This document shows, one piece after another, positions 50,913-59,515 of a DNA stretch of 64,000 nucleotides. Position 1 is the stretch's first letter, and each line of letters starts with the position of its first letter. Under the pieces are notes generated by a model. The model had not been told where the DNA came from. It worked only from the letters and a program-made list of their open reading frames with translations, and ran no database searches. Location: contig JAEINR010000017.1 of NCBI GenBank assembly GCA_016342325.1, positions 26,702 to 90,701 of the forward strand. Direction: 5' to 3'. The DNA comes from Desulfobacterium sp. GTDB taxonomy: Bacteria > Desulfobacterota > Desulfobacteria > Desulfobacterales > Desulfobacteraceae. Both the position numbers and the translations under genes were made by a program.

Positions 50913-52211
50913 ATGGAATACAAATTAATCGATAGAATATTAGCGCTGAGCAATCTGGTGGGACATGCCAATCTGGCTTATGTCGAGGCCGATTCACACT
51001 TGCGTATTGCATCCTGGAATCAGGGCGCCCAAACGCTTTTTGGGTATTCCGAGGATGAAACAATGGGCGAGCCGTTGAGCAAGCTCATTCCCATTAGTGA
51101 GAAAGCGCTTTTAACTTGCACGAAAACCCAATTGTTAAACCGTGCCCATGTGAACAATAAAGGGAAAAAAATACAATGTGATATCTTCTATACGCCGATA
51201 ATGAATTTCAAGGGTGAAAAACTCGGTGTGGCGGTCCTTGCCAAGGACATATCCAAAAGATTAAAAGACAAAGCAAGTTTAATAGAGCAGGAACAGGTTC
51301 TCAGTGATATATCCGGTTTTGCCCCCATCGGTATTTACCATGTTAATTTGGATGGCGAGATTACGTCTGCCAATCCGGAATTTGCATGGATGATGGGATA
51401 TGAAACCGCCGATGCAGTGACGGAGCAAATTACCGATTTTGCCACCCAGGCATTTTATGATGTGGAAAAAGCCGAGGAATTCATGTTCGGTGTATACGAA
51501 GCTGAGGAAGTGACCCGATTCCGATGCCGGCTCAAAAGAAAAGACAATTCTTTTGTCTGGACATTGTGCTATGCAAAAATAACCTGGAATGCGTCTGGTC
51601 GCATCAACGGTTTTAACGGCTTTTCAATTGATATCAGCGAAACGGTTCGTGCCGAGGAAGGACTGAAAAACGCCAATAAGCGCTTACAAATGCTTTCGGT
51701 TGTGGATGGTTTAACACAAGTCCCTAACCGTAGAAAGTTTGATGAATATCTTGCTTCCGAATGGAAACGACACTACCGGAACCAACATCCCATGTCGCTT
51801 ATTATGTGTGATATTGATTTTTTTAAGCTGTACAATGATAATTATGGTCACCAGGCAGGTGATGACTGTTTGAAAAAAGTTGCCATGGCCGTTAAAAACT
51901 GCGTACACCGTTCAACCGATCTTGTCGCACGGTACGGCGGTGAAGAATTTGCTGTTGTTTTGCCCAATACAGATGCCAAAGGCGCGATGATTGTTTGTGA
52001 AAAAGTCCGGACCGTTGTGGAAAACCTTCATTTGGAACATAAAAAATCAACCGTATGCGATTATGTGACTTTAAGTCTGGGTGTTGCGACAATGTTGCCG
52101 GATGATAATAACTCTGCTGATGGACTGGTTGGGCTTGCGGATGAAGGCTTGTACGAAGCAAAAGAAAATGGCCGCAACCAAAGCATCCAAAAAAGCGATC
52201 CTGTCATTTGA
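50913..52211 (+). CDS. PAS-PAS-GGDEF diguanylate cyclase
   Basis: 432 residues, soluble. Two PAS domains (about 10-120 and 125-250) precede a GGDEF domain with ARYGGEEFAVVLP (GGEEF active site) and substrate motifs DIDFFKLYND and LADEGLYEAKENGRN. It makes cyclic di-GMP in response to a cytoplasmic signal. It is set apart from the kinase genes by 182 bases and has a more AT-rich codon use than the genes before it. The ribosome-binding site is weak. Confidence 0.9.
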   Translation: MEYKLIDRILALSNLVGHANLAYVEADSHLRIASWNQGAQTLFGYSEDETMGEPLSKLIPISEKALLTCTKTQLLNRAHVNNKGKKIQCDIFYTPIMNFKGEKLGVAVLAKDISKRLKDKASLIEQEQVLSDISGFAPIGIYHVNLDGEITSANPEFAWMMGYETADAVTEQITDFATQAFYDVEKAEEFMFGVYEAEEVTRFRCRLKRKDNSFVWTLCYAKITWNASGRINGFNGFSIDISETVRAEEGLKNANKRLQMLSVVDGLTQVPNRRKFDEYLASEWKRHYRNQHPMSLIMCDIDFFKLYNDNYGHQAGDDCLKKVAMAVKNCVHRSTDLVARYGGEEFAVVLPNTDAKGAMIVCEKVRTVVENLHLEHKKSTVCDYVTLSLGVATMLPDDNNSADGLVGLADEGLYEAKENGRNQSIQKSDPVI

Positions 52212-52212
52212 T

Positions 52213-52233
52213 TCCCCATCCAAAGAATGGGGG
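52213..52233 (+). terminator. Short hairpin after the diguanylate cyclase gene
   Basis: CCCCAT and ATGGGG pair around a seven-base loop, then GTTT. It stands in the 43-base gap between two convergent genes. The T-run is short, so this is a weak terminator call. Confidence 0.4.
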
Positions 52234-52254
52234 TTTCACAACGTTACACCCAGG

Positions 52255-53181
52255 TCAAGTCAGGCCAATAAAGGTGTCAGGGTCGGTGAATCGATGAATC
52301 CAGGCATTTGTGGACGCTTCATCCCACCCCGACCCGAACTCATTTGCAAAAGAGCCATGCTCAACCACTTGAAGGGGTTCAAGCGCCTTGGATAAAGCAA
52401 AATATCCTTCTATTTTCTCTTTACGATTTCGATCTCCCAACAGTGGCACCTCAGATGCCTGGAATAAAACGGTATCATTTATTTCCAAGAATTGATAAGC
52501 CGCTTTTTTTGCATCTGAAATCACCCCGGGATTTGTTGTCGCTAAATGGCCCCCAATAACCGTCAGCCAGTTAACACATTTAAAGCTGTCACGCATATAT
52601 TTAACTGTCTGGTCGAGATCTTGTACTTCAACCCCCCAATACCTTTTTGCCCATGATAAAATCTGTTTAAAAGAAATATTGGAATTCGGCCCCCTGGGTT
52701 GTCCTTGAAAAATATATCCCCCATTCCCGGAAACACAATTAATGATGTTCAGTAAACCCATTGTAAATTTTTTGAGGGAATCCGTATCAACATTCCAATC
52801 AAATTCAAACCGGTAAAAGCCAGCCTTATTGGCCTCTGAAACGGGTTTGTAGCCATGGAACATCAACATCCATGCGTCAGGTCCCCTTCCATCTGAAAAT
52901 GAATATCCCCAGTTCCTGACGTTTCTGAGACCCGGCAGTTCATTGTTTTCAAACTGTTTTCGTACTTGCGCATTCCAAGGTTGCATTAACGAACCAAAGG
53001 CCGTTGATGAGTATTCAACAAATCGATCCCCCCAGGTATCAAAATATAACGCCAGGACCTGACGGACTGTCTTTGGGCCCGGTGGTGAATCCATATAGAA
53101 TATCAGGTGTTGCTTTAATTCTGCAATGGGCACCATTGACGTATCTTCTGAAATAAATTTTATTAGCGGATTGGTTGGCAT
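52255..53181 (-). CDS. Type VI immunity family protein (DUF3396-like)
   Basis: A 308-residue soluble protein. The arrangement LALYFDTWGDRFVEYSS, RNWGYSFSDGRGPDAWMLMFHGY and CVNWLTVIGGHL resembles the DUF3396 family, found as immunity proteins beside type VI effectors. It is the last gene of the cargo island, two genes after the PAAR-like effector. Assignment is by resemblance; it might neutralise the effector toxin or a toxin that has been lost. Confidence 0.72.
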   Translation of the reverse strand: MPTNPLIKFISEDTSMVPIAELKQHLIFYMDSPPGPKTVRQVLALYFDTWGDRFVEYSSTAFGSLMQPWNAQVRKQFENNELPGLRNVRNWGYSFSDGRGPDAWMLMFHGYKPVSEANKAGFYRFEFDWNVDTDSLKKFTMGLLNIINCVSGNGGYIFQGQPRGPNSNISFKQILSWAKRYWGVEVQDLDQTVKYMRDSFKCVNWLTVIGGHLATTNPGVISDAKKAAYQFLEINDTVLFQASEVPLLGDRNRKEKIEGYFALSKALEPLQVVEHGSFANEFGSGWDEASTNAWIHRFTDPDTFIGLT

Positions 53182-53184
53182 CTA

Positions 53185-53715
53185 TTAATCATCCTTTAGA
53201 TCGGCTCTGTTTGCATTAAACCTTTCAATCACATCTTTATGATAGGTTAATTGCCATCTTAAAAATTCCTCAAGGTTTTCACACTCAGCCGGGTCTCCGG
53301 ATTCATCTACAATAACCACTTCCATCTCTCCATTTTCATCTACAATTTCAGGATTAAAACAGATGAACGCCGCTGTTTCATCACCCGACCCAAAAACAAA
53401 ATCACCCAGGGGCGCAAAATCCTCCCAATCGGAATCATCTTCATGGGATTCCTCAATCTCCTTTGCCGAACGTAAAGAGAGCCGGTCTAATTTCATAAAA
53501 TTGTGTATGCCGTTGTAAATTCCCAATAATTGTCGATATGAAGGGGGCAAAACCAAGTTTCGGTCTTTAAGATGCCCCTCAAGCCTTTGGATCTCTTCGG
53601 GGTGTGCAGGAGGGTTGGGTTGGGCCCGGACCGGGGTATTCGTATATAACGAATCTGATTCATACTGTAAGGCAATTGTTTCGTCGATCAGTTCTTTCAT
53701 TTCCTGGTCTGTCAT
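53185..53715 (-). CDS. SMI1/KNR4 (SUKH) domain immunity protein
   Basis: 176 residues from ATG 53715 (AAGGAA upstream). The SUKH pattern begins HPEEIQRLEGHL, then LVLPPSYRQLLGIYNG, and includes GDFVFGSGDETAAFICF. SUKH proteins bind and block secreted nuclease toxins. It lies between the PAAR-like effector and a second immunity-like gene. The protein is strongly acidic, usual for nuclease inhibitors. Confidence 0.82.
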   Translation of the reverse strand: MTDQEMKELIDETIALQYESDSLYTNTPVRAQPNPPAHPEEIQRLEGHLKDRNLVLPPSYRQLLGIYNGIHNFMKLDRLSLRSAKEIEESHEDDSDWEDFAPLGDFVFGSGDETAAFICFNPEIVDENGEMEVVIVDESGDPAECENLEEFLRWQLTYHKDVIERFNANRADLKDD

Positions 53716-53752
53716 GGTTAAAATTCCTTGGAATAAAAATGCTTTTTTAACG

Positions 53753-54793
53753 TTAATCACAATTGCATGACGGATCTGCTTTAACGCCTCCGGGACACTC
53801 TTCAGGCTTATATTTTTTCATGGCAGCGCCCATTGTTTGGTTGACCCGTGAATCCGTCCATTTTAACCCCGATGCCAGGCCGGGACCTGAAACAGGCCCA
53901 CCCAGTCCTGCATCATGGACATGATCAGGACTCGAACCAATGGGTTTACCCGGGGGCTTTCGGGTTCCCCGGGGCATGGGAACAGCAGCCCCTTGTTCTT
54001 TCCACTTTTTATGGCGGCATTCTGATGTAAACGTATTCTTAACGTTTTCTGAATCCGGGCCCTCTTTTTTAACCATCTCATCAAATTTATTTGAAAAATC
54101 CTCCAATCCGGCCTTGTACGCCTTATTCAAATCGTTATGGTCCATCCTTTGAGATTCACTCATATCATATTTTTTTGCTTTAGCAGGTGGAAGATTCTCA
54201 GAGGGACTGGGTGAAATTCGCTTTTTAGGATCTTTGGATTCATTAAATCCCTTGACCATCGCACACAGTTCCTCTGTATCACATTCATCCCATTTCTTAT
54301 TTTTCCTTGTATCATTTCGCTTTTTTTCACAATCCACATTTAAAGGCATTTGTTTGGGTAAAGCAATGAGGGGTGGCTGGAGGTTGCCTGGAATGGTTGC
54401 TGCGTTGTCAACGTTACCGTTGTTGGTCATTGCATCACCGAGAAGTTGTATGTTTTTACCCTCGGCCTTCACCGTCATTGAGCCGGGTGCGACAAATTTC
54501 GTCTTTCCGTGGGTCGTGGCTGAGATAATTCCGCCTCCGGTTCCCTTACTGGCAATGTCCCCCATGCTCATGTAATAGGCGCCTTTTATGGCGACTTTTT
54601 TGCCTTCAAACAGCACTTTTTTAGTGGCTTTTTTTAATTGATCTCCGGACCGCCCTAAATTGGGTAATGGCGTCGGTACAAAGGGGGCGGGCGGGCCGGG
54701 CATTTTGCATACATTGGGCAAACTGGCAGGGGCGACATCCGTACTGCCTTCGGTAACCGGTGTCTTTGGGGGATTTACGCCTATTGAAATCAT
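53753..54793 (-). CDS. PAAR-like (DUF4150) type VI effector with C-terminal toxin domain
   Basis: 346 residues. Residues about 20-140 form the DUF4150/PAAR-like tip domain (KVLFEGKKVAIKGAYYMSMGDIASKGTGGGIIS, then VKAEGKNIQLLGDAMTNN). A charged linker of about 90 residues leads to a C-terminal domain with SSPDHVHDAGLGGPVSG near residue 285, reminiscent of HNH/His-Me finger nuclease toxins (D-H-x-x-D-x-x-LGG). The neighbouring SUKH gene supports a nuclease. It would ride on the spike of a type VI system not encoded in this window. Confidence 0.78.
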   Translation of the reverse strand: MISIGVNPPKTPVTEGSTDVAPASLPNVCKMPGPPAPFVPTPLPNLGRSGDQLKKATKKVLFEGKKVAIKGAYYMSMGDIASKGTGGGIISATTHGKTKFVAPGSMTVKAEGKNIQLLGDAMTNNGNVDNAATIPGNLQPPLIALPKQMPLNVDCEKKRNDTRKNKKWDECDTEELCAMVKGFNESKDPKKRISPSPSENLPPAKAKKYDMSESQRMDHNDLNKAYKAGLEDFSNKFDEMVKKEGPDSENVKNTFTSECRHKKWKEQGAAVPMPRGTRKPPGKPIGSSPDHVHDAGLGGPVSGPGLASGLKWTDSRVNQTMGAAMKKYKPEECPGGVKADPSCNCD

Positions 54794-55908
54794 TCAGGCC
54801 CCTTTGTCGGATGGGACGGCCCATAAAGGATGGCAGCACTTCGCTGTCCGCCTTCCGAGCTTGTCCATAAAAGTGTTCTCGGGCCTTTGGCATAGCCCCT
54901 GAGGCCGGATTGAACGGCCAGATTCGCAAACAACGGCCCGGAAGCGGCCCCAACGTCACCCCAGCAATCCACCGGCGTTAGAAAATCATGATGGCTTACA
55001 AACGCTGCCTGGGTTCTCAGAAGCGTAAACACAAGTTCCTCTGTTCGATACCGTTCGCCGTTCATGTCACAGATGGTAAAATCGATTTTTTCTTCAGGTA
55101 ATTTTAAAACACCGGTTGCTTGGGAAATGGCCTGGGTGAGACCTGTGCCGATACAGATGGTTTTCGTTTTTATCCGGTTCTCTTCTTCAGCTGTTGCCAC
55201 AGCAACCACCCGGGCAAGCACATCCAGGTTCCATTTTAGAACCATGGGTTCCGAAGCCAGCAAACAAAAGCCGGCCCCTTCACCCGGGGGAAAACCCGAC
55301 CGGTTTTCCTCGGACATTAATTGTTCTTCACTGTCCAACCACTCCAGGGTTTCCGGGATCATGTAGGAATCAACCCCACCGATAAGACAAAAATCCATTG
55401 CCCCTTGAAGAATTTGTCGCCACCCATACTCCATTGCCATTAATCCGGCAGAATGGCCATGGGGAAATAGGCTGATTTGAGATAACGACCTAGGGAGATC
55501 CTGGTTTTCTTTTATTCGATCTGCCACTACTCCATAGTGCTCTTTTTGCAAACCCGGACGGGGCGCCGGCATTCCGAGAAACATGGGAATTGTCTCAATT
55601 CCGGGTGCTTTTCCGGATAAGGGTTCCAGGGCGTCTTTAATAGCCGGCAAAGCCAGTTCATAGAGTCGATCCTGAATCGTCAGATCATCAAGGATACCCG
55701 GAACCATGGCAACGGACATGGGGTTGCCCGCCCCATCGACCATATAAGGATGATCTCCGATCCTTGAAATGGCCCCACGTACCGATGCGGCGGAAACCGG
55801 TGCGCTTAACCCGACTGGTGTTTGCCCGCCAATACCAACGATGCAGACAGGATATTTGCTGTCATCCACGTATTCACCCGTTTCTGTGTTGAGGGTTCCA
55901 TCATACAA
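54790..55908 (-). CDS. Ketosynthase-like protein of type VI cargo islands, active Cys absent
   Basis: 372 residues with thiolase-fold pattern (CIVGIGGQTPVGLSA at the N-terminus, later GEGAGFCLLAS). The nucleophile region reads LFPHGHSAGLMAMEYG, with His152 where Cys is expected, and no HGTGT motif is seen. KS-like genes of this kind accompany DUF2169 and DUF4150 genes in type VI islands. Function is unknown; perhaps an effector chaperone or modifier. It overlaps the effector gene by four bases. The start is probably TTG 55908. Confidence 0.72.
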   Translation of the reverse strand: MYDGTLNTETGEYVDDSKYPVCIVGIGGQTPVGLSAPVSAASVRGAISRIGDHPYMVDGAGNPMSVAMVPGILDDLTIQDRLYELALPAIKDALEPLSGKAPGIETIPMFLGMPAPRPGLQKEHYGVVADRIKENQDLPRSLSQISLFPHGHSAGLMAMEYGWRQILQGAMDFCLIGGVDSYMIPETLEWLDSEEQLMSEENRSGFPPGEGAGFCLLASEPMVLKWNLDVLARVVAVATAEEENRIKTKTICIGTGLTQAISQATGVLKLPEEKIDFTICDMNGERYRTEELVFTLLRTQAAFVSHHDFLTPVDCWGDVGAASGPLFANLAVQSGLRGYAKGPRTLLWTSSEGGQRSAAILYGPSHPTKGPE

Positions 55909-55911
55909 TTC

Positions 55912-56928
55912 TTACAAGTATTCAGAACACCGAATTACCGTGGTATCAAGCTTATCAACCAAATGATGACATGCAAGGCTTGTGTGCCATACCATAATTA
56001 CCCTTGGATGTTCCGGCTCGATAATAACCGTACTGAGATTCCCCCCATGGGTCTCTTTTTTTTTACCAAAATAGGTTTCAAATTTAAACGTCAGTTCCGG
56101 CAGCCTGAAAAAAAGCATCCCGTCCCGGGTGAAATTTACCAGTTCAACCGGTTCCCCCCCTTTAAGAAAACCCGGCACTTGCTGGTCCTCTGGTGCACAT
56201 TGGTAATAGGTTTCATCAAAATCTTCGGGAAATAACGGAAATCGTTCTTTTTGCCATTTATCATCGTAGGTGCCCGCATATTCCTTACGGGGGGTCCAGT
56301 AGCTTGAAACCGCACCAAAGCCAGCAGGCTTTGGACGATCTTTCCATGAAGAGATCCGCTCTTTGGTATACTCGATATTGGGTAGAGGCTGACCCCTTAA
56401 ATGTTTTTTTTGGGTGGCAAAGCCAGTGCCAATGGGATTTCTGAATTCCATGCCCTGTTTTTTGGGGTTTTCAGAAAAAGTATCGGTTCCCCCAAAGGCG
56501 CGTTCATAACTAATCGGCATGGAGATAAAAGGTTTGGGTTTTGAAATGGTCATTCCAAACAACCCGGTTTCCCATCTGCGATCGCCATGTACCACTATAC
56601 TTTTGGTTATATCTTGGATTTTAAATCCAACGGTCACCTTTCTTGACGGTTTGCTTTCTGGTGCATGGGCTTTTCCGTTTATCAGTATATCCGTGGCCTG
56701 CTTGGATGGTATGAGATCCGCTTCGTATTCTATACTCGATGTTCCATCTTCCCCATAATATCGGGGGAGAAAAAGAACTTCTTCCTGTTCTTCAGCAATC
56801 TGTGTCGTCCCGTCGGGAAGAATGTTGAAGGTGCCTTTAACCGCAACGATCCAGCTTTTAACGGCATCTTTATCCAGCACCCATGTCCGCTCTGCCGCAT
56901 AGGGCGTTCTGTTTTCCAATAACCACAT
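55912..56928 (-). CDS. DUF2169 domain protein (type VI effector adaptor type)
   Basis: A 338-residue protein matching the DUF2169 pattern: N-terminal KSWIVAVKGTFNI, central SYERAFGGTDTFSENP and NPIGTGF, and YWTPRKEYAGTYDDKWQKERFPLFPEDFD. These proteins occur next to PAAR-like effectors and are thought to help load them. AAAGGA precedes ATG 56928. No enzyme motif is evident. Confidence 0.82.
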   Translation of the reverse strand: MWLLENRTPYAAERTWVLDKDAVKSWIVAVKGTFNILPDGTTQIAEEQEEVLFLPRYYGEDGTSSIEYEADLIPSKQATDILINGKAHAPESKPSRKVTVGFKIQDITKSIVVHGDRRWETGLFGMTISKPKPFISMPISYERAFGGTDTFSENPKKQGMEFRNPIGTGFATQKKHLRGQPLPNIEYTKERISSWKDRPKPAGFGAVSSYWTPRKEYAGTYDDKWQKERFPLFPEDFDETYYQCAPEDQQVPGFLKGGEPVELVNFTRDGMLFFRLPELTFKFETYFGKKKETHGGNLSTVIIEPEHPRVIMVWHTSLACHHLVDKLDTTVIRCSEYL

Positions 56929-56933
56929 CTGTC

Positions 56934-58301
56934 TTATCCTTTAGACCGGATGGATTGTTCTTTGTTCTCCGCCCACCATTCTTCCCATTTTCCAATCGCT
57001 TCCTGCTGTTTTGGAATGAACCAATCGGCCTCAAAAGGAATATAAACTCCGGATCGAATGATGAGTTCCAAGTATGCCCGCTGTCGTTCGCAATATCTTC
57101 GTTTGGGATCTGTCATCTCTTCAATACATGCGCCCAAGGTAAAGGGTTTCCCCCGTCTCCAGCGCGTATTTGAATCAAACCGGTTTTGATTGGCCTGCCA
57201 CCATTGTGTCCATTGTTCAGGTGACATCGCATTTACGTCAACCCCTTCGTCTTCAACAACGTGTTCCTCGGTCAGTCCTGCACCGGTTATTAACTCAAGG
57301 GAATAAGCGATCTTTAATTTAAGTTTTTCATCTTCTGTTTTGAGTTTTTCAATCAATATGGGTATCGCTTTTACATCCCCGATAACGCCAATCCCTTCAA
57401 CCACGGTATTATTGAGCTTTTGAAAACAAAGCGTGCTGATCAGCAGATTCAGATCTGTCAGGTCACCGGCAAGGGCGATATACAGCGGCAGGTGTTCAGT
57501 GACTGTAGATTCTGATTGGCAGGCAGTTCTGGCATGATTCAAACCTGTAGCCGACCCCAGTTGCAAAGATGCCAGCACCAGTTTTTCCCAATTGGGATCA
57601 CGGGTGTGGGAGAGAAACCGTTTAAGAAACGGGAGCACATCACGATGACCTGCCCATCCGAGAAAATGGATTGCAGCAACTCTGAGTGCAGGTTCTGGTG
57701 ACCTGACGAGTTCCACAACCTTTGCCGGGTCCCCTTCTCGACGATAGGTTAAAATTTCAACGGCTGTTGCCTGGATGCTGAATTGTTCGTGGGTGAGTAA
57801 CGCTTCAAGTTTGTCTTTGATTAAAGGGTTTTGGCCATATTTAAGCGCCTTGACATATATGGCAGACAGATCATTGTCTTCAGTGTCATATGAATCAATA
57901 AGGCTTTTGATGACGAGGTCTATGTTTTCCCCATCACGGTCATATTCCATTGAGGTCAACGTGTATGCTGCGGCAAAAATGTTGTCTTCATCATCATCTG
58001 ACAAAAACAACGTTACACATTTAAATGCCGGTGGTCCGCCTACCTGAATCGCATCCAGATGTGCATCAAGCCGTTTTTCAAAAGCCTTTATCTTCGGCCA
58101 GTTCACATCCATATCATCAAACAGGTCCTTGCATTGGAACAGAAGAAAACCGATCTCTTCAAGATGTTCCTGGTAAAGATCCCGAGTAAATATTTCTTCG
58201 GGAGTCAGCACCTGGAGCGAGCTTTCAACCCTGTCACTTAATAATGGGGGATCTTCCTTGGAAGACAAAGCCTTTAATTGTTCTTTGGATGTTATGATCA
58301 T
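56934..58301 (-). CDS. HEAT-repeat protein of type VI islands (TIGR02270-like)
   Basis: 455 residues, mainly helical repeats: SPEPALRVAAIHFLGWAGHRDVLPFLKRFL and similar segments between about 150 and 340. The C-terminus is rich in Trp and Glu (EQWTQWWQANQNRFD, WEEWWAENKEQ). This layout recalls the TIGR02270 family found with DUF2169 and PAAR-like genes. It is probably a scaffold for effector loading. It begins just after the DUF6484-like gene. Confidence 0.75.
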   Translation of the reverse strand: MIITSKEQLKALSSKEDPPLLSDRVESSLQVLTPEEIFTRDLYQEHLEEIGFLLFQCKDLFDDMDVNWPKIKAFEKRLDAHLDAIQVGGPPAFKCVTLFLSDDDEDNIFAAAYTLTSMEYDRDGENIDLVIKSLIDSYDTEDNDLSAIYVKALKYGQNPLIKDKLEALLTHEQFSIQATAVEILTYRREGDPAKVVELVRSPEPALRVAAIHFLGWAGHRDVLPFLKRFLSHTRDPNWEKLVLASLQLGSATGLNHARTACQSESTVTEHLPLYIALAGDLTDLNLLISTLCFQKLNNTVVEGIGVIGDVKAIPILIEKLKTEDEKLKLKIAYSLELITGAGLTEEHVVEDEGVDVNAMSPEQWTQWWQANQNRFDSNTRWRRGKPFTLGACIEEMTDPKRRYCERQRAYLELIIRSGVYIPFEADWFIPKQQEAIGKWEEWWAENKEQSIRSKG

Positions 58302-58333
58302 CTATTGTCCATGGCGTTGAATTGAAAAAGAAT

Positions 58334-58852
58334 TTAATTGATCAATACACTTCCACCTTTAATTTTATTCCTGCCACTTGAATAACTCACCACGTTCGTT
58401 CCTTTGATAATGATTTTCCCATCTGCATTGACAACGATTTTGCCTTTACCGCAGCGCAATACAATTTCCCTTTGGGCCTCAAATATCAAACGCCTCCCAT
58501 CCACTATAATATCATCCGGTTCATTGGTTTTCAGATTGGTTTCCAGGGTTGTGCCGTCAGGGGTTGATATATCGTCAATCAAGGAGGAGAGCAGATCTGT
58601 AATGATGGGTAAACCTGGGTCATTATTTTCAAATACAAGTAATACCTGCAGGGAATTTTTTTCAGCAAGTTTGAGGGCTTCAATATCTACAGAGCGTGTA
58701 AAGCGGGCGGGTACCGGGCCCCTGGTATTTTCCGGGTAATTGACACGTATTTTACCATTTTCATCAATTTCGATTATCTGTCCGACACGGACACCGTCAA
58801 TTTTTTGTGAAACATTCAGTTGCGTGATATTCTCTGGTAAATGTTTGTTCAT
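58334..58852 (-). CDS. DUF6484-like protein of type VI cargo islands
   Basis: 172 residues from ATG 58852, which has GGGGA upstream; the longer frame begins in the dispersed repeat region and is less likely. The N-terminal half is a small beta domain (GVRVGQIIEIDENGKIRVNYP), while the C-terminus is a repetitive beta strand pattern (VLRCGKGKIVVNADGKIIIKG, SSGRNKIKGGSV) like the VgrG beta-helix. It is the first gene of the island and may link effector to spike. A dispersed repeat lies 22 bases upstream. Confidence 0.72.
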   Translation of the reverse strand: MNKHLPENITQLNVSQKIDGVRVGQIIEIDENGKIRVNYPENTRGPVPARFTRSVDIEALKLAEKNSLQVLLVFENNDPGLPIITDLLSSLIDDISTPDGTTLETNLKTNEPDDIIVDGRRLIFEAQREIVLRCGKGKIVVNADGKIIIKGTNVVSYSSGRNKIKGGSVLIN

Positions 58853-58873
58853 GCTGATTCCCCAAAACGCGTC

Positions 58874-58941
58874 CACTTGAATTTATACCAAAGTACCTAA
58901 TTGTAAAAGAAACGGGATCTATATCATATGCGAAACGCAAT
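58874..58941. repeat. Dispersed ~75-bp repeat, copy B
   Basis: CACTTGAATT, TATACCA, AGTACC, AAGAGAAACGGGAT-like core and ATATCATATGCGAA match copies at 10806-10880 and 62851-62925. It sits directly upstream of the type VI cargo operon start, so it overlaps the expected promoter or leader. The rest of the gap up to 59194 holds the TetR promoter and operator and no gene. Confidence 0.78.
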
Positions 58942-59093
58942 CTCTTCCCTTCAAGCCGTCGGGAAAGGTGTTCTAATGTTGCATGGAAAAACCTTATGAT
59001 GGGACGATGGTTTTTGTCAAGAGAAGTATACATAATTATTCAACAGTTATACGTTCCTAATCGTAGATATTAAAACCAAACCGTCCCAGGTGC

Positions 59094-59122
59094 TTGACGC
59101 AATTAATGAACATGTGTTAACT
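59094..59122 (+). promoter_or_regulatory. Candidate promoter of the TetR-SDR-DUF362 operon
   Basis: TTGACG (59094-59099) and TTAACT (59117-59122) have a 17-base spacer. The pair lies about 70 bases before the TetR start and is covered by the inverted repeat at 59105-59137. Confidence 0.5.
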
Positions 59123-59137
59123 AAACACTTGTTCATT
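59105..59137. promoter_or_regulatory. TetR-type operator (inverted repeat)
   Basis: AATGAACATGTGTT (59105-59118) and AACACTTGTTCATT (59124-59137) are inverted copies, 13 of 14 bases matching, with a five-base centre. Size and position over the spacer and -10 region fit a TetR-family operator that represses its own operon. Confidence 0.75.
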
Positions 59138-59193
59138 AAACATTGTTCTCTTAGGGTTCTTTATATTTCAAATGATTAAGGCAGGACGTTTAA

Positions 59194-59445
59194 ATGCCCA
59201 GAGCACGGATGGATGAAGCAGAGATATCAATTAAAAAAGAAAAAATTCTTGATATAGCCGCCCAAATTATCATGGAAGACGGCTATCAAAGCCTTTCAAT
59301 GCGGAAGATCGGCCTCCGTATCGGTATGACCGCAGCCAACCGTTATAATTATTACTCCAACAAGGATGAACTGAATATCGCCATCCGCATGCGCGCTGGT
59401 AGAATTCTTTATGGCGATCTTCTAAAAGCCCATGAAATAAGATAA
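59194..59445 (+). pseudogene. Truncated TetR-family regulator (DNA-binding domain only)
   Basis: An 83-residue protein containing the complete TetR helix-turn-helix: ILDIAAQIIMEDGYQSLSMRKIG, then GMTAANRYNYYSNKDEL. It ends at the next helix (AIRMRAGRILYGDLLKAHEIR). Family members are about 190-220 residues, with a ligand-binding and dimerisation domain that is missing here. The following 70 bases do not obviously continue it in another frame, so a deletion is more likely than a simple frameshift. It could still bind DNA weakly. The operator upstream is intact. Confidence 0.75.
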
Positions 59446-59515
59446 TCGTCTCCACGCCCCAGGTTGAAGATAACGGGTCATTATTTCTATCACATGTAAT
59501 TCAGCGAGGTGATTC

